From NCBI RefSeq assembly GCF_022829515.1, contig NZ_JAKSYL010000105.1:1-64000 (forward strand): 64,000 nt of DNA, given 5' to 3'. Positions 20,080 through 28,775 of this stretch are shown in pieces. The position numbers and the translations under genes are program-made. This DNA is from Methylobacterium sp. J-048. Lineage in GTDB: Bacteria; Pseudomonadota; Alphaproteobacteria; Rhizobiales; Beijerinckiaceae. The notes under the pieces are model-generated. The model ran no database searches and was not told the origin of the DNA. It was given only the letters and a program-made list of their open reading frames with translations. Position 1 is the stretch's first letter. The number at the start of each line of letters is the position of its first letter.

Positions 20080-21108
20080 ATGACGGTTTCCATCGACGAT
20101 CATCCGCCGGCCGAGCGCACGGCATCCGGTCCCGGCGCCGAGCGCCGGGGCCCGGAGGAGCGCCGCCCGCAACGCGGACCGCGTCCCGACCGGCCCAAGC
20201 GCCGGGACGTCTCGGGCTGGGTCATCCTCGACAAGCCCGTCGGCATGACCTCGACCCACGCCGTCGCGGTGGTGAAGCGCGCCTTCAACGCCAAGAAGGC
20301 CGGCCATGCCGGCACTCTCGACCCGCTGGCCTCGGGCATCCTGCCGATCGCGCTGGGTGAGGCGACCAAGACCGTTCCGTTCGTGATGGACGGCCGCAAG
20401 GCCTACCGGTTCACCGTGCAATGGGGTGTCGAGACCGACACCGACGATGCCGAGGGTCGCGCCGTCGCGACCAGCGACGCCCGTCCGGAGCGCGCGGCCG
20501 TCGAGGCGGCTTTGCCGGCCTTCGTGGGCGCGATCGAGCAGGTGCCGCCGCGCTATTCCGCCATCAAGATCCAGGGCGAGCGCGCCTACGACCTGGCCCG
20601 CGAGGGCGAGATCGTGGAGCTGGTGGCCCGGCCGGTGCAGATCGACCGCCTCTCGGTGGTCGAGCATGATGGCGAGCGCACCGTGATCGAGGCCGAATGC
20701 GGCAAGGGCACCTATGTCCGCGCGCTCGCCCGCGACCTCGGCCGGATGCTCGGCTGCTACGGCCACGTCTCGGCCCTGCGCCGCACCCGGGTCGGCCCGT
20801 TCTCCGAGGCGGAATCCTGTGCCGCCGACGGCCTGACCGAGGGCGGCCCGGAGGCTGCGCTCGCGCATCTGCGGCCGGTGGAGACGGCGCTCGACGCGAT
20901 CCCCGAGGTGACGGTCTCCCGCGACCTGGGCCTGCGCCTGATGCGCGGCCAGCCGGTGATCCTGCGTGGCCGGGACGCACCGGTGGAGGGCAAGGCCTTC
21001 GCCACCTGCGGCGGCATCCTGGTCGCGGTCGGCGATGTCGAGCGCGGCGAGCTGGTGCCGCACCGGGTGTTCCATCTCGGCGGCACCGCTCCGGGCCGCA
21101 GCGCCTGA
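20080..21108 (+). CDS. truB: tRNA pseudouridine-55 synthase TruB
   Basis: Makes pseudouridine 55 in the T-loop of all elongator tRNAs. After an Arg/Pro-rich extension of about 40 residues, the core starts [17 protein letters not shown] and carries the catalytic Asp in [35 protein letters not shown] follows, then [34 protein letters not shown] and [13 protein letters not shown]. At 342 residues it is full length with the C-terminal PUA-like part. rpsO, the usual next gene, is not found downstream in this window, which is a mild break of gene order. Confidence 0.96.
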   Translation: MTVSIDDHPPAERTASGPGAERRGPEERRPQRGPRPDRPKRRDVSGWVILDKPVGMTSTHAVAVVKRAFNAKKAGHAGTLDPLASGILPIALGEATKTVPFVMDGRKAYRFTVQWGVETDTDDAEGRAVATSDARPERAAVEAALPAFVGAIEQVPPRYSAIKIQGERAYDLAREGEIVELVARPVQIDRLSVVEHDGERTVIEAECGKGTYVRALARDLGRMLGCYGHVSALRRTRVGPFSEAESCAADGLTEGGPEAALAHLRPVETALDAIPEVTVSRDLGLRLMRGQPVILRGRDAPVEGKAFATCGGILVAVGDVERGELVPHRVFHLGGTAPGRSA

Positions 21109-21468
21109 GCCGCGCTGCGCTGATCGCATCGTGAAGCGGGTCTCCTCTCCCTGCGCGCGGGGGCGAGGGGATCACCGCCCACACGCAGGGGCTGAAGCTT
21201 GAGTGGCGCTCGCCCCTGCATCGTGCATCTATCGAGCGACGCGAGCGGCGTCGGCAAGACGGCGCGGGCTGCGCAGTGTCAGCTTTGTACCATCTTGCAG
21301 TTGAAACAGGGTTTTCGACGGCACTGTCTGAAATCACACATAAGATTTGTCAGATTTAATCTGCGCCCAGCGACATCGTGATCCCTCCCTGATCTTGCTG
21401 CAAGCGCAAGCATTGCACTTCGCCACGCCGCCAGTCATATCAGACTGGATGAGCGGGGTTCTTTTCTG
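21109..21468. other. Gap between truB and the phytochrome kinase
   Basis: 360 nt with no supported gene. The first half is GC-rich, with an 8-bp inverted repeat GCAGGGGC (21185-21192) and GCCCCTGC (21212-21219) and no T-run. The second half is more AT-rich (GAAATCACACATAAGATTTG) and presumably contains the promoter of the kinase gene. No clear binding site is recognised. Confidence 0.5.
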
Positions 21469-24084
21469 ATGCCGCCGAACCAGGTCCCGGAAAGCGGCCT
21501 CGATCTCGACGTGCTCGCGTCCGATGCGCTGGATCGCCTCGACAAGGGCGTGATCGGCCTCGATGCGGACGGCACCGTCGTGGTGTTCAGCGAGGGCGCC
21601 AGCGCGCTCTCGGGCCTGTCGCGCGAGTCGGTGCTCGGCCGCAACTATTTCCGTGAGGTGATGCCGGGCACCAACGTGCCGAGCTTCCGCGGCCGCTTCC
21701 TCGCGGGCAGCCGCCGGGGGGCGCTGGACGAGAGCTTCGATTACGTGTTCGGCCGGTTGCCCCAGCCCCTGCGGGCGCGGGTCCACATGCGCCACGGCAC
21801 CGCTGCCGAGACCGGCCCGGTCACCTGGCTGACCATCGACCCGATCGAGAGCCTCGGCGCCGGCCTGTCCCGCGAGGCGGTGATGGCCGCGATCGGCCGG
21901 CGCGCCCGGGCCGAGCCGGTGGATGCCAGCCATTGCGAGCGCGAGCCGATCCACATCCCGGGCTCGATCCAGCCCAACGCCGTCATGATCGCGGCCGATG
22001 CCGAAACCCTGGAGGTGCTGGCCTACTCGGCCAATGTCGGCGAGATCGTCGACGCCTCGGATCCGCCTCTGGCCGGCCGTCCCCTGGACGAGGTGCTGCC
22101 CCGGGACTTCGTCGCGCTCGTCCGGGACCGGCTGTCGGCCGGAACCCTGGTCGACGGCCATTCCGCCCGCCGCCGGCTCACCCTGACCGATCACGGCGCC
22201 CCCTATTACGCGGTCGCCCATGCTCATGCCGGGCGGGTGATCGTCGAGCTGGAACTCGAGCCCGAATCCGCCGACGACTTCCCCACCGCCAGCCAGGTCG
22301 ACACCGAGCTCGCCGTCGGGCGCCTGCGCGAGGCCGGGACCCTGGTCGAGGCTGCCCGGATCGCCGCCCTGGAGATCCGCGCGCTCACCGGCTTCGAGGC
22401 CGTGCTGGTTTACCGGTTCGACGCGGACTGGAACGGCGAGGCGGTGGCCGAGGACAAGGTGCCGAACTGGTCGCGCAGCCTGCTCGGCCTGCGCTTCCCG
22501 GCCTCCGACATCCCCGCCCAGGCCCGCGCGCTCTACACCCGGGCGAAGAACCGGTTCGTGATCGATCGCGACAGCGTGCCGGTCGGGCTGGTCGCCGCGC
22601 CCGGCGCCGGCAACGGCCCGATCGACCTAACCTTCGCCCAGCACCGCACCCTGTCGCCGATCCACCTGGAGTACCAGCGCAACCTCGGCGTGAACGGCTC
22701 GATGTCGATCTCGATCATGGTCGAGGGCCGGCTCTGGGGCCTGATGATCGGCCATCACCGCCGGCCGCACTACGTCACGCCCGAGACCCGTTCGGCCGCC
22801 ACCGTGCTCACCGACGCCTTCGCCATGCGGGTGCAGGAGATCGAATCGCACCGGCTCTGGACCGAGCGGCAGGCCCATCTCGCCGTCGAGGGCCGGCTCG
22901 TGCGCGGCCTGACCCGGTCCGACGATTTCGTGGCCGCCCTGACCGGCGGCACTGTCACCCTGCTCGACCTGTTCAGCGCCACCGGCGCCGGCATCGTCTC
23001 GGGGGATCGCGTCACGCTGATCGGCCAGGTACCGCCCGCCGACGAGGTCGCGCGGATCGCGGGCTGGCTGCGGGAGCGGCTGCAAGCGGGCGAGACCCAG
23101 TACAGCACCAGCAACTTCACCGCCGCCTATCCGGAGGCGGTCCCGTACCGGGAGATCGCCAGCGGCCTGCTCGCGGCCTTCGTGGACGAGTCCCGCGAGA
23201 ACCTGCTGGTCTGGTTCCGGCCCGAGGTGCCCAGCACGGTGACCTGGGGGGGCGACCCGCGCAAACCCGTGCTGGCCGGCAGCGGCCCGGTAGCGCTGCT
23301 GCCGCGCCGTTCGTTCGAGCGCTGGGTCGAGGAGCGCACCGGCTTCGCCAGCGCCTGGGCCGAATGGCAGATCCAGCTCGCCGGCTCGCTGGCCGAGGCG
23401 GTCGAGGGCGTGGTGCTGCGCCAGCGTCGCAAGATCGACGAGCTGACCGGCCTGCTCGTGGAGAAGGAGCGCCTGCTCGAGCAGAAGGACCTATTGACCC
23501 GGGAGATCGACCACCGGGTCAAGAACTCCCTGCAGATCGTCTCGGCCTTCCTGCAGATGCAGCGGCGACAGATCACCGACGCCGAGGCCCGGCAGGCGTT
23601 TGCCGACACCTCGGCCCGGGTCATGAGCGTCGCGCGCGTGCACGACAGCCTGTACCAGGCCGAGCGCTTCGACGAGGTCGATCTCGGCCAGACCATCGAG
23701 AACCTGTGCAACGACCTCGCGGGCCTGGCCGGCAACGGCCACGCCGTCGACCTCTCGGCCGAGCCGGGGCTGATGGTGCCCTACCGCAAGGCGGTGGCGC
23801 TCTCGCTGATCGCCACGGAACTGGTCACCAACGCCTTCAAATACGCCGCCAACCCGACCGGCGGCGGCCGTGTCGAGGTCAGCGTCTCGGCCTCCGGCCC
23901 CGGCGAGGTCCAGCTCCGTGTCTGCGACGACGGCGCCGGCCTGCCCGACGACTGGGCCGATGCCAAGGCGCGCGGCAAGGGCTCGGGCCTCGGCATGAAG
24001 CTGATCCGGGCGATGCTCGACCAGATCAACGCCCGGCTCGACGTGGCGAACAACCCGGGCGCGTGCTTCACGATCACCGCGTGA
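21469..24084 (+). CDS. Bacteriophytochrome histidine kinase with an N-terminal PYP-like domain
   Basis: An 871-residue photosensor kinase. Residues 15-125 align without gaps to photoactive yellow protein (SVLGRNYFREVMPGTNVPSF matches the VIGKNFFKDVAPCT region), but the chromophore Cys69 is Gly67, Tyr42 is Phe40, Glu46 is Ala44 and Arg52 is Leu50. A bacteriophytochrome core follows: the biliverdin-attachment Cys156 in SHCEREPIHIPGSIQP, the GAF motif RFPASDIPAQAR, SPIHLEYQRNLGVNGS and LWGLMIGHHRRP, then PHY with LLPRRSFERWVEE. The kinase part has an HisKA_2-type box with His682 (EIDHRVKNSLQ), an N-box ELVTNAFKYA and a G-box GLGMKLI. The bilin pocket therefore looks functional while the PYP pocket does not. 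The layout resembles Ppr of Rhodospirillum centenum. No response regulator or heme oxygenase gene is adjacent. Confidence 0.9.
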   Translation: MPPNQVPESGLDLDVLASDALDRLDKGVIGLDADGTVVVFSEGASALSGLSRESVLGRNYFREVMPGTNVPSFRGRFLAGSRRGALDESFDYVFGRLPQPLRARVHMRHGTAAETGPVTWLTIDPIESLGAGLSREAVMAAIGRRARAEPVDASHCEREPIHIPGSIQPNAVMIAADAETLEVLAYSANVGEIVDASDPPLAGRPLDEVLPRDFVALVRDRLSAGTLVDGHSARRRLTLTDHGAPYYAVAHAHAGRVIVELELEPESADDFPTASQVDTELAVGRLREAGTLVEAARIAALEIRALTGFEAVLVYRFDADWNGEAVAEDKVPNWSRSLLGLRFPASDIPAQARALYTRAKNRFVIDRDSVPVGLVAAPGAGNGPIDLTFAQHRTLSPIHLEYQRNLGVNGSMSISIMVEGRLWGLMIGHHRRPHYVTPETRSAATVLTDAFAMRVQEIESHRLWTERQAHLAVEGRLVRGLTRSDDFVAALTGGTVTLLDLFSATGAGIVSGDRVTLIGQVPPADEVARIAGWLRERLQAGETQYSTSNFTAAYPEAVPYREIASGLLAAFVDESRENLLVWFRPEVPSTVTWGGDPRKPVLAGSGPVALLPRRSFERWVEERTGFASAWAEWQIQLAGSLAEAVEGVVLRQRRKIDELTGLLVEKERLLEQKDLLTREIDHRVKNSLQIVSAFLQMQRRQITDAEARQAFADTSARVMSVARVHDSLYQAERFDEVDLGQTIENLCNDLAGLAGNGHAVDLSAEPGLMVPYRKAVALSLIATELVTNAFKYAANPTGGGRVEVSVSASGPGEVQLRVCDDGAGLPDDWADAKARGKGSGLGMKLIRAMLDQINARLDVANNPGACFTITA

Positions 24085-24092
24085 TCGCTACC

Positions 24093-24180
24093 GTCATTGC
24101 GAGCGCAGCGAAGCAACCCAGTGCAGCGCGCTCTCAGATCGTAGCGTGTCCCTAGGTTGCTTCGCTGCGCTCGCAATGAC
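24093..24180. repeat. Palindromic repeat (REP-like), family 2
   Basis: Two perfect 26-nt inverted arms at 24093-24118 and 24155-24180, beginning GTCATTGCGAGCGCAGCGAA, are separated by 36 nt. It lies between two convergent genes, the phytochrome kinase and gmk, where it could end both transcripts. This arm sequence is a familiar dispersed element in alphaproteobacteria and differs from the other repeats in the window. Confidence 0.85.
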
Positions 24181-24191
24181 GGGTTGGAAGC

Positions 24192-24866
24192 TCAGGCGTC
24201 AGCCTTCGCCAGCAGCCCGTCGACGAACTGCGCCAGGCCCGTGCGGCGCGAACGCTTCAGCCGCTCGGCCGAGAGGATGCCCTGGAGCGCCTTGAAGGCG
24301 TCCTGCAGATCCTCGTTGACGATCACGTAATCGTACTCGCTCCAGCGCTGGATCTCGGTCCGGGCGTTGGCCAGCCGCTTCTCGATTGTCTCGGCCGAAT
24401 CCTCGGCCCGGCGTTCCAGGCGCTGGCGCAGCTCGGCCAGGCTGGGCGGCAGGATGAACACCGTCACCACGTCCTGGGCGAGCTTCGCGCGCACCTGGCG
24501 TGTGCCCTGGTAGTCGATGTCGAAGATCATGTCCCGGCCCGAGCCCAGGACCTTCTCCACCGGCCGGCGGGGCGTGCCGTAGTAATTGCCGTGGACCTCG
24601 GCCCATTCGAGCAGGTCGTCGCGGCTGCGCAGGTCCTCGAACGCCTCCCGGTCGATGAAATGGTAGTGCCGCCCGTCGATCTCCGAGGGGCGGCGCGACC
24701 GCGTGGTGACGGAGATCGACACGTCGAGCGCCCAGGCGGGATCCTGTGCGATCGCCCGGGTCAGCGTGGTCTTGCCCGCCCCCGAAGGCGAGGACAGGAT
24801 CAGGATCAATCCACGCCGCGCGATGGTTTCGGAGACGCTGGCGACGCTCTTGGCCGGCTCGGTCAT
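24192..24866 (-). CDS. gmk: Guanylate kinase
   Basis: Transfers phosphate from ATP to GMP in purine nucleotide supply. The P-loop LILSSPSGAGKTTLTR lies near residue 25, followed by VSISVTTRSRRPSEIDG, the GMP-binding HYHFIDREAFEDL and GNYYGTPRRPVE, DIDYQGTRQVRAKL and the lid with RLERRAEDSAETIEKRL. The ATG at 24866 gives 224 residues, the usual size. It is the last gene of the mltG-yicC-gmk group, 43 nt after yicC, and is followed by the palindromic repeat. Confidence 0.97.
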   Translation of the reverse strand: MTEPAKSVASVSETIARRGLILILSSPSGAGKTTLTRAIAQDPAWALDVSISVTTRSRRPSEIDGRHYHFIDREAFEDLRSRDDLLEWAEVHGNYYGTPRRPVEKVLGSGRDMIFDIDYQGTRQVRAKLAQDVVTVFILPPSLAELRQRLERRAEDSAETIEKRLANARTEIQRWSEYDYVIVNEDLQDAFKALQGILSAERLKRSRRTGLAQFVDGLLAKADA

Positions 24867-24909
24867 CCGCGCGGCTCCGTCCTGTGGTGCATGGTCCGGT
24901 CCCAAAAGA

Positions 24910-25788
24910 TCATTCGATGTTCTGGACCTGCTCGCGGAGCTGCTCGACCACGGCCTTGAGGTCGAGCCCGATCCGCGACAGGCTGATGTCGTTGGCCTTG
25001 GCGCACAGGGTGTTGGCTTCGCGGCCGAATTCCTGGGCCAGGAAATCGAGGCGCCGGCCGATCGCGCCGCCGACGGCGAGCAGCTCCCGGGCGCTGGCGA
25101 CATGGGCGTGCAGCCGGTCCAGCTCCTCGCGCACGTCCGCCTTGCCGGCCAGCAGCATCGCCTCCTGGTGCAGGCGGTCCGGGTCGAGGTTCGTGTCGCT
25201 CAACGCCGCGATCGAGGCCGCCAGCCGGGCGCGCACCGCCTCGGGCCTGCGCGCCGGGTTGTCGTTGGCGGCCCGGGTCAGTTCGGTGATCCGGTCGACC
25301 TGCGCGGTGACGATCTCGGCGAGCTGGCGCCCCTCGGACCGGCGGGCCTCGACCAGGTCGGCGACCACCCGGACCACGCCCTCGGCGAGATCCCGGGCGA
25401 GCGAATCGGTCTCGGCCGCCGCCTCGTCCTCGATCTCGATCACCCCGCGCACGCCGAGCAGCCCGTCCATCGTGGCCGGGGCGACGCCCTCGGGCACCGG
25501 CACCCGGGCGACCGCCTGGGCGAGGCTCGCGAGCAGACCCTCGTTGATCCGAACCCGGGCGGTCGTCTCCGGCTTGGTCAGGGTCAGGGTGAGCTGGCAT
25601 TGGCCCCGGGACAGGGTCTTCTGCAGGGCGCTGCGCGCGGTCTCGCCGAGCCCGTCATAGCCGGCCGGGACGCGGATGCGCACGTCGAGGCCGCGCCCGT
25701 TGACGCTCCGGACCTCCCAGGCCCATTGCACCGCCCCGCTGGTGCCCGCCGCCCGGGCGAACCCGGTCATGCTCGCGATCTGGGCCAT
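24910..25788 (-). CDS. yicC: YicC/YloC family endoribonuclease
   Basis: Conserved protein shown in other bacteria to be an RNA endonuclease (YicC/YloC). The N-terminal YicC domain starts IASMTGFARAAG and WEVRSVNGRGLDVRIRVP. The C-terminal DUF1732 domain carries the invariant GRRLDFLAQEFGREANTLCAKAND, and ISRIGLDLK-type residues (SLSRIGLDLKAVVEQLREQVQNIE) close the protein. At 292 residues it is full length. It precedes gmk as in most alphaproteobacteria, while its usual upstream neighbour mltG is separated from it by the toxin-antitoxin cassette. Confidence 0.95.
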   Translation of the reverse strand: MAQIASMTGFARAAGTSGAVQWAWEVRSVNGRGLDVRIRVPAGYDGLGETARSALQKTLSRGQCQLTLTLTKPETTARVRINEGLLASLAQAVARVPVPEGVAPATMDGLLGVRGVIEIEDEAAAETDSLARDLAEGVVRVVADLVEARRSEGRQLAEIVTAQVDRITELTRAANDNPARRPEAVRARLAASIAALSDTNLDPDRLHQEAMLLAGKADVREELDRLHAHVASARELLAVGGAIGRRLDFLAQEFGREANTLCAKANDISLSRIGLDLKAVVEQLREQVQNIE

Positions 25789-26014
25789 GCCGACCCCCCG
25801 TCCTCAAGAAGATCGGGGCCTGTAGCACGGATCTGTTCGGGGGGAAGAGGTGGCGGAGGCGGGAGAGGGTGGGGACGGGTCCCAAGGTTGGGTGCCCCGG
25901 GTTCGATCACCAGCTGTGACGCCCGGCAGCGGGCAACGCGGCGGACATCCCATCTGCCACCGCAAGATGAGGACGTGGAGGGGAGATCGCTCTATCTAAT
26001 CTTTCCCTTCACCG

Positions 26015-26063
26015 CCTATCGCCGCCCGCGCGGGGCCGGCGTCGGGTCGGCGAGAGCCGGGAC
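26015..26063. repeat. Direct repeat A: copy of the mltG 3' end
   Basis: 49 nt matching 27158-27206 at 47 of 49 positions. Read on the minus strand it encodes VPALADPTPAPRGRR and a TAG stop, exactly the C-terminus of mltG. It stands alone, 4 nt past the stop codon of the PIN toxin gene. With copy B it brackets the toxin-antitoxin pair, like the two ends of an integrated cassette. Confidence 0.9.
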
Positions 26064-26067
26064 CATC

Positions 26068-26631
26068 TCAGACGACTTCATAAAAGACCACGCGGCTGTC
26101 AGGCTTCAGTTGCTGGAGCAGATCGAAGTCCGAGACATTGGCCGTGAGAAGCGTGCAGCCCGTTCTGGCGGCGTGCAATAAGAGCGTGCAGTCGTGGAGA
26201 GCCTTCGTGCGTTGATCGCGCGCGTAGCCGCGCAGACGGCAGAGGATGCCGGCGACGATCGCCGCGTCGATCAAGACGTCTCGGTCCGGCGTGTAGAGGC
26301 GGTGCAGCGGAATACGATCGAGCAGCGCTCGGATCACAGCGACGTTCTTCGCGGTTTCGGGATGCGCGGGATCGAGAACGCCGATCGCGTGCAGGATCTC
26401 CTGCATGGCGATGACGCTGTGATGGACCGTACGCGTTCTCAAGAGCGACCGCAGGGCGGCTGGCGTCTGCCCTTTGAGGCCGTGAATGTAGACGCCGGTA
26501 TCGAGCATCAGCGGCCCGCCCGGCGGTGCCGTCACTCCGATGAAAGGAAGATCGCGCCGAGCGCGCGGACGAATTCCTTTCAGGTCACGACGAAGGCTGA
26601 GCTTCTCCGTCGAGCGCGAGATCGGGAACAC
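26068..26631 (-). CDS. PIN-domain (VapC-like) toxin
   Basis: A 187-residue protein whose core is a PIN-domain ribonuclease. The first acidic residue lies in PLMLDTGVYIHGLKG, a Glu follows in IAMQEILHAIG, and the C-terminal acidic pair lies in KALHDCTLLLHAARTG and LLTANVSDFDLL. These are the VapC catalytic positions. The likely start is the GTG 3 nt after the antitoxin stop codon; a later Met at PLMLDTG is possible but would leave little before the first Asp. Together with the preceding gene it forms a two-gene module of visibly lower GC than its neighbours. Its stop is 4 nt from direct repeat A. Target RNA is unknown. Confidence 0.85.
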   Translation of the reverse strand: MFPISRSTEKLSLRRDLKGIRPRARRDLPFIGVTAPPGGPLMLDTGVYIHGLKGQTPAALRSLLRTRTVHHSVIAMQEILHAIGVLDPAHPETAKNVAVIRALLDRIPLHRLYTPDRDVLIDAAIVAGILCRLRGYARDQRTKALHDCTLLLHAARTGCTLLTANVSDFDLLQQLKPDSRVVFYEVV

Positions 26632-26634
26632 GCC

Positions 26635-27033
26635 TCAGAAACCGATATCGAGCTCGGGGTCCAGTTGGCCGTGCGCCGCCTCGAACGCATCCGCGAAGGC
26701 GTCCTCAAGGGCTAGGTTGGCGAGCGCGACAGTCAGCAGGTCCGTGTTGGAGCTGAGACCTGTCCGCCTCTTCGCTTGCCGAACCAGGCTCGCCGGCAAG
26801 CGGGCGCCGATCTGCTGCATCTCGCCCTGATCGAGACCCGCCTTCGGAAGATGCGCGCGTAAGCTATCGACCATCTGGGCGAGAGCCGCATCTTCGCCTG
26901 ACATCGGAGCGGCAAGGATATTATGTGTCTGACGCCGCGTCGCGGGAAGGCTGTCTGACCTGGCCTTTTGGGAAGCCCGCCCGGTCGTCCGACCAGCCTT
27001 CCCGGTAGGGGGATCCGTCGTGATCCTGGCCAT
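26635..27033 (-). CDS. Putative antitoxin of the PIN toxin
   Basis: 132 residues. The N-terminal third is basic and probably disordered (GRASQKARSDSLPATRRQ). The C-terminal part has a ribbon-helix-helix-like segment, ARLPASLVRQAKRRTGLSSN then TDLLTVALANLALEDAFADA, and an acidic tail LDPELDIGF that could wrap the toxin. I infer the antitoxin role mainly from position, 3 nt upstream of the PIN gene on the same strand, and from this layout. The basic N-terminus is longer than in most RHH antitoxins; an internal Met (MSGEDAALAQM) could be the true start. Confidence 0.7.
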   Translation of the reverse strand: MARITTDPPTGKAGRTTGRASQKARSDSLPATRRQTHNILAAPMSGEDAALAQMVDSLRAHLPKAGLDQGEMQQIGARLPASLVRQAKRRTGLSSNTDLLTVALANLALEDAFADAFEAAHGQLDPELDIGF

Positions 27034-27157
27034 CGCCTCGCCGCGCCAATCAACAGACTTCTGATTCTGCTAACGTAAACCCTTGGCCTTCACCGAACAA
27101 CGCAGTGCGTGAGTCAACACGCTGCCGCCGAGCAAGCGACGACGTTCGTAAGCTCCC

Positions 27158-27206
27158 CCCTATCGCCGCCCGCGCGGGGCCGGCGTCGGGTCGGCCAGCG
27201 CCGGGA
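27158..27206. repeat. Direct repeat B: 3' end of mltG
   Basis: The partner of 26015-26063. This copy forms the actual C-terminal codons and stop of mltG. The two mismatches are silent or conservative (CTC/CTG-type positions in the ALADP segment). The spacing between the copies defines a unit of 1143 nt. Confidence 0.9.
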
Positions 27207-28593
27207 CGGTCTTGGGCGAGCCGAGATCGTAGCTGCGGTTCTTCAGCGGATCGAGCCGCGTGCCCTCGGAAGCGTCGAAGGCGCGGGTGCCCGGCGTGCC
27301 GGACTCGAGGGCGAAGGCCGCGTTGGTGTTCGGCGCGTTGCCGCCCGGGGCGCCGCCCGGCGCGAAGGCCGAGGCGCGGCCCGGGACGCTCGGGTCGGGG
27401 CCCGGCTCGACCTTGTCGACCGAATCCGCCGGCGGCGCCTGGCGGCTCTTCTCGACCGCGCGCCAGCGGGCGACGTTGCGCTGGTGGCCTTCCAACGAAT
27501 CGGCGAAGGCGTGGCCGCCGCTGCCGTCGGCGACGAAGTACAGGTCCTTGGTGCGGGACGGGTTGGCCACCGCCTCCAGGGCGGCCTTGCCGGGATTGGC
27601 GATCGGCCCCGGGGGGAGGCCCTCGATCGCGTAGGTGTTGTACGGGGTCGGCCGGTCGATCTCGGCGCGCAGGATACCGCGCCCGAGGGTGCCGCGGCCG
27701 CCCACCAGCCCGTACACGATGGTCGGGTCGGATTGCAGCTTCATCCGCTTGTTGAGCCGGTTGATGAACACGCCGGCGACCCGCGGCCGCTCGTCGGCGC
27801 GGCCGGTTTCCTTCTCGACGATCGAGGCCAGGGTGACCATCTCGGCCGGGGTCCGCACCGGCACCTCGGCGCTGCGCCGGAGCCAGATCTGGTTCAGCAC
27901 CTCGCGCTGCTTGGCCCGCATCAGGTTGACGATCTGCTGGCGGGTGGCGCCGCGCTCGAACTTGTAGGTGTCGGGCAGGAGCGAGCCCTCGGGCGGGATC
28001 TCGTTGATCTCCCCGGAGAGGATGTCGTTGTCGTTGAGCCGGGTGACGATCTGCTCCGAGGTCAGGCCCTCCGGGAAGGTGATCGCGTGCTGCACCTGCC
28101 GGCCGGTGGTGACCGTGTCGAGGGCGTCCGAGATGCTCGCATGCGCCTTGAACATGTACTCGCCGGCCCGGAGCGCCGGACGGCCGCCGAAGCGAGCGGC
28201 GAACTCGAACAGGCCGGTATGGTCGATCACGCCCTCGCGCTTCAGCGCCTCGGCGATCTCGCCGGTGCCGCTATGGGACGGGATCACCACGACCTTGTCG
28301 GCGGCGAGCGGCCCCGGCTCGCGGACCTGGCGCTGGAACAGGGTGATGCCGATCATGGCCGCGATGGCGATCACCACCGCGAAGGTGAGGGCGCCGCTGA
28401 TGATGCCGACGAGACCGCTGCGCTCGCGCACCGGCTTCTCCGGCGGGGGCGGCGCGGCGGTCGGCTTGATCGCCTCGCCCGGCGAGCGCGGCGACAGCCG
28501 CTGCGGCAGGGCGGGGCCGTCCGTCGGATCCTGCGCGATCGAATCCTGTGAGATCCTCTCGGGCGCGGGCGTCTTGGAGCGGCGGAAGAACAT
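27160..28593 (-). CDS. mltG: Endolytic murein transglycosylase MltG
   Basis: Inner-membrane lytic transglycosylase thought to end nascent glycan strands. One transmembrane helix (GALTFAVVIAIAAMIG) follows a Pro-rich cytoplasmic N-terminus. The periplasmic part has the LysM-like segment with GEIAEALKREGVIDHTGLF, HAITFPEGLTSEQIVTRLND, and the YceG catalytic region with Glu in LASIVEKETGRADE and FINRLNKRMKLQSDPTIVYG. The Gly/Pro-rich C-terminal tail of about 100 residues is weakly conserved. The start MFFRRSK gives 477 residues. Its last 15 codons are repeated downstream at 26015-26063, beyond a toxin-antitoxin cassette that separates it from yicC. Confidence 0.95.
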   Translation of the reverse strand: MFFRRSKTPAPERISQDSIAQDPTDGPALPQRLSPRSPGEAIKPTAAPPPPEKPVRERSGLVGIISGALTFAVVIAIAAMIGITLFQRQVREPGPLAADKVVVIPSHSGTGEIAEALKREGVIDHTGLFEFAARFGGRPALRAGEYMFKAHASISDALDTVTTGRQVQHAITFPEGLTSEQIVTRLNDNDILSGEINEIPPEGSLLPDTYKFERGATRQQIVNLMRAKQREVLNQIWLRRSAEVPVRTPAEMVTLASIVEKETGRADERPRVAGVFINRLNKRMKLQSDPTIVYGLVGGRGTLGRGILRAEIDRPTPYNTYAIEGLPPGPIANPGKAALEAVANPSRTKDLYFVADGSGGHAFADSLEGHQRNVARWRAVEKSRQAPPADSVDKVEPGPDPSVPGRASAFAPGGAPGGNAPNTNAAFALESGTPGTRAFDASEGTRLDPLKNRSYDLGSPKTVPALADPTPAPRGRR

Positions 28594-28775
28594 CGAGATC
28601 CTGTCGAGAGCATGTTCCGATGCCGCTGGCATCGGCTCGGCTCAGAAAATCCGGCACCATCGAAGACCTGGCGCTCACCCGGTCGCGCGCCGCAGGCCGG
28701 GTGAGCGCATCGCGATCCGCGACCCTAGCCGGGTTTGTGGCGAAAATGCCGTTCTGCGCTGCGAGAGCGCGCCGA

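Noticed and set aside
21933..24155. 740-residue alternative frame inside the phytochrome gene
   Set aside because: Arg/Pro/Gly-rich out-of-frame translation; the phytochrome motifs are in the other frame.
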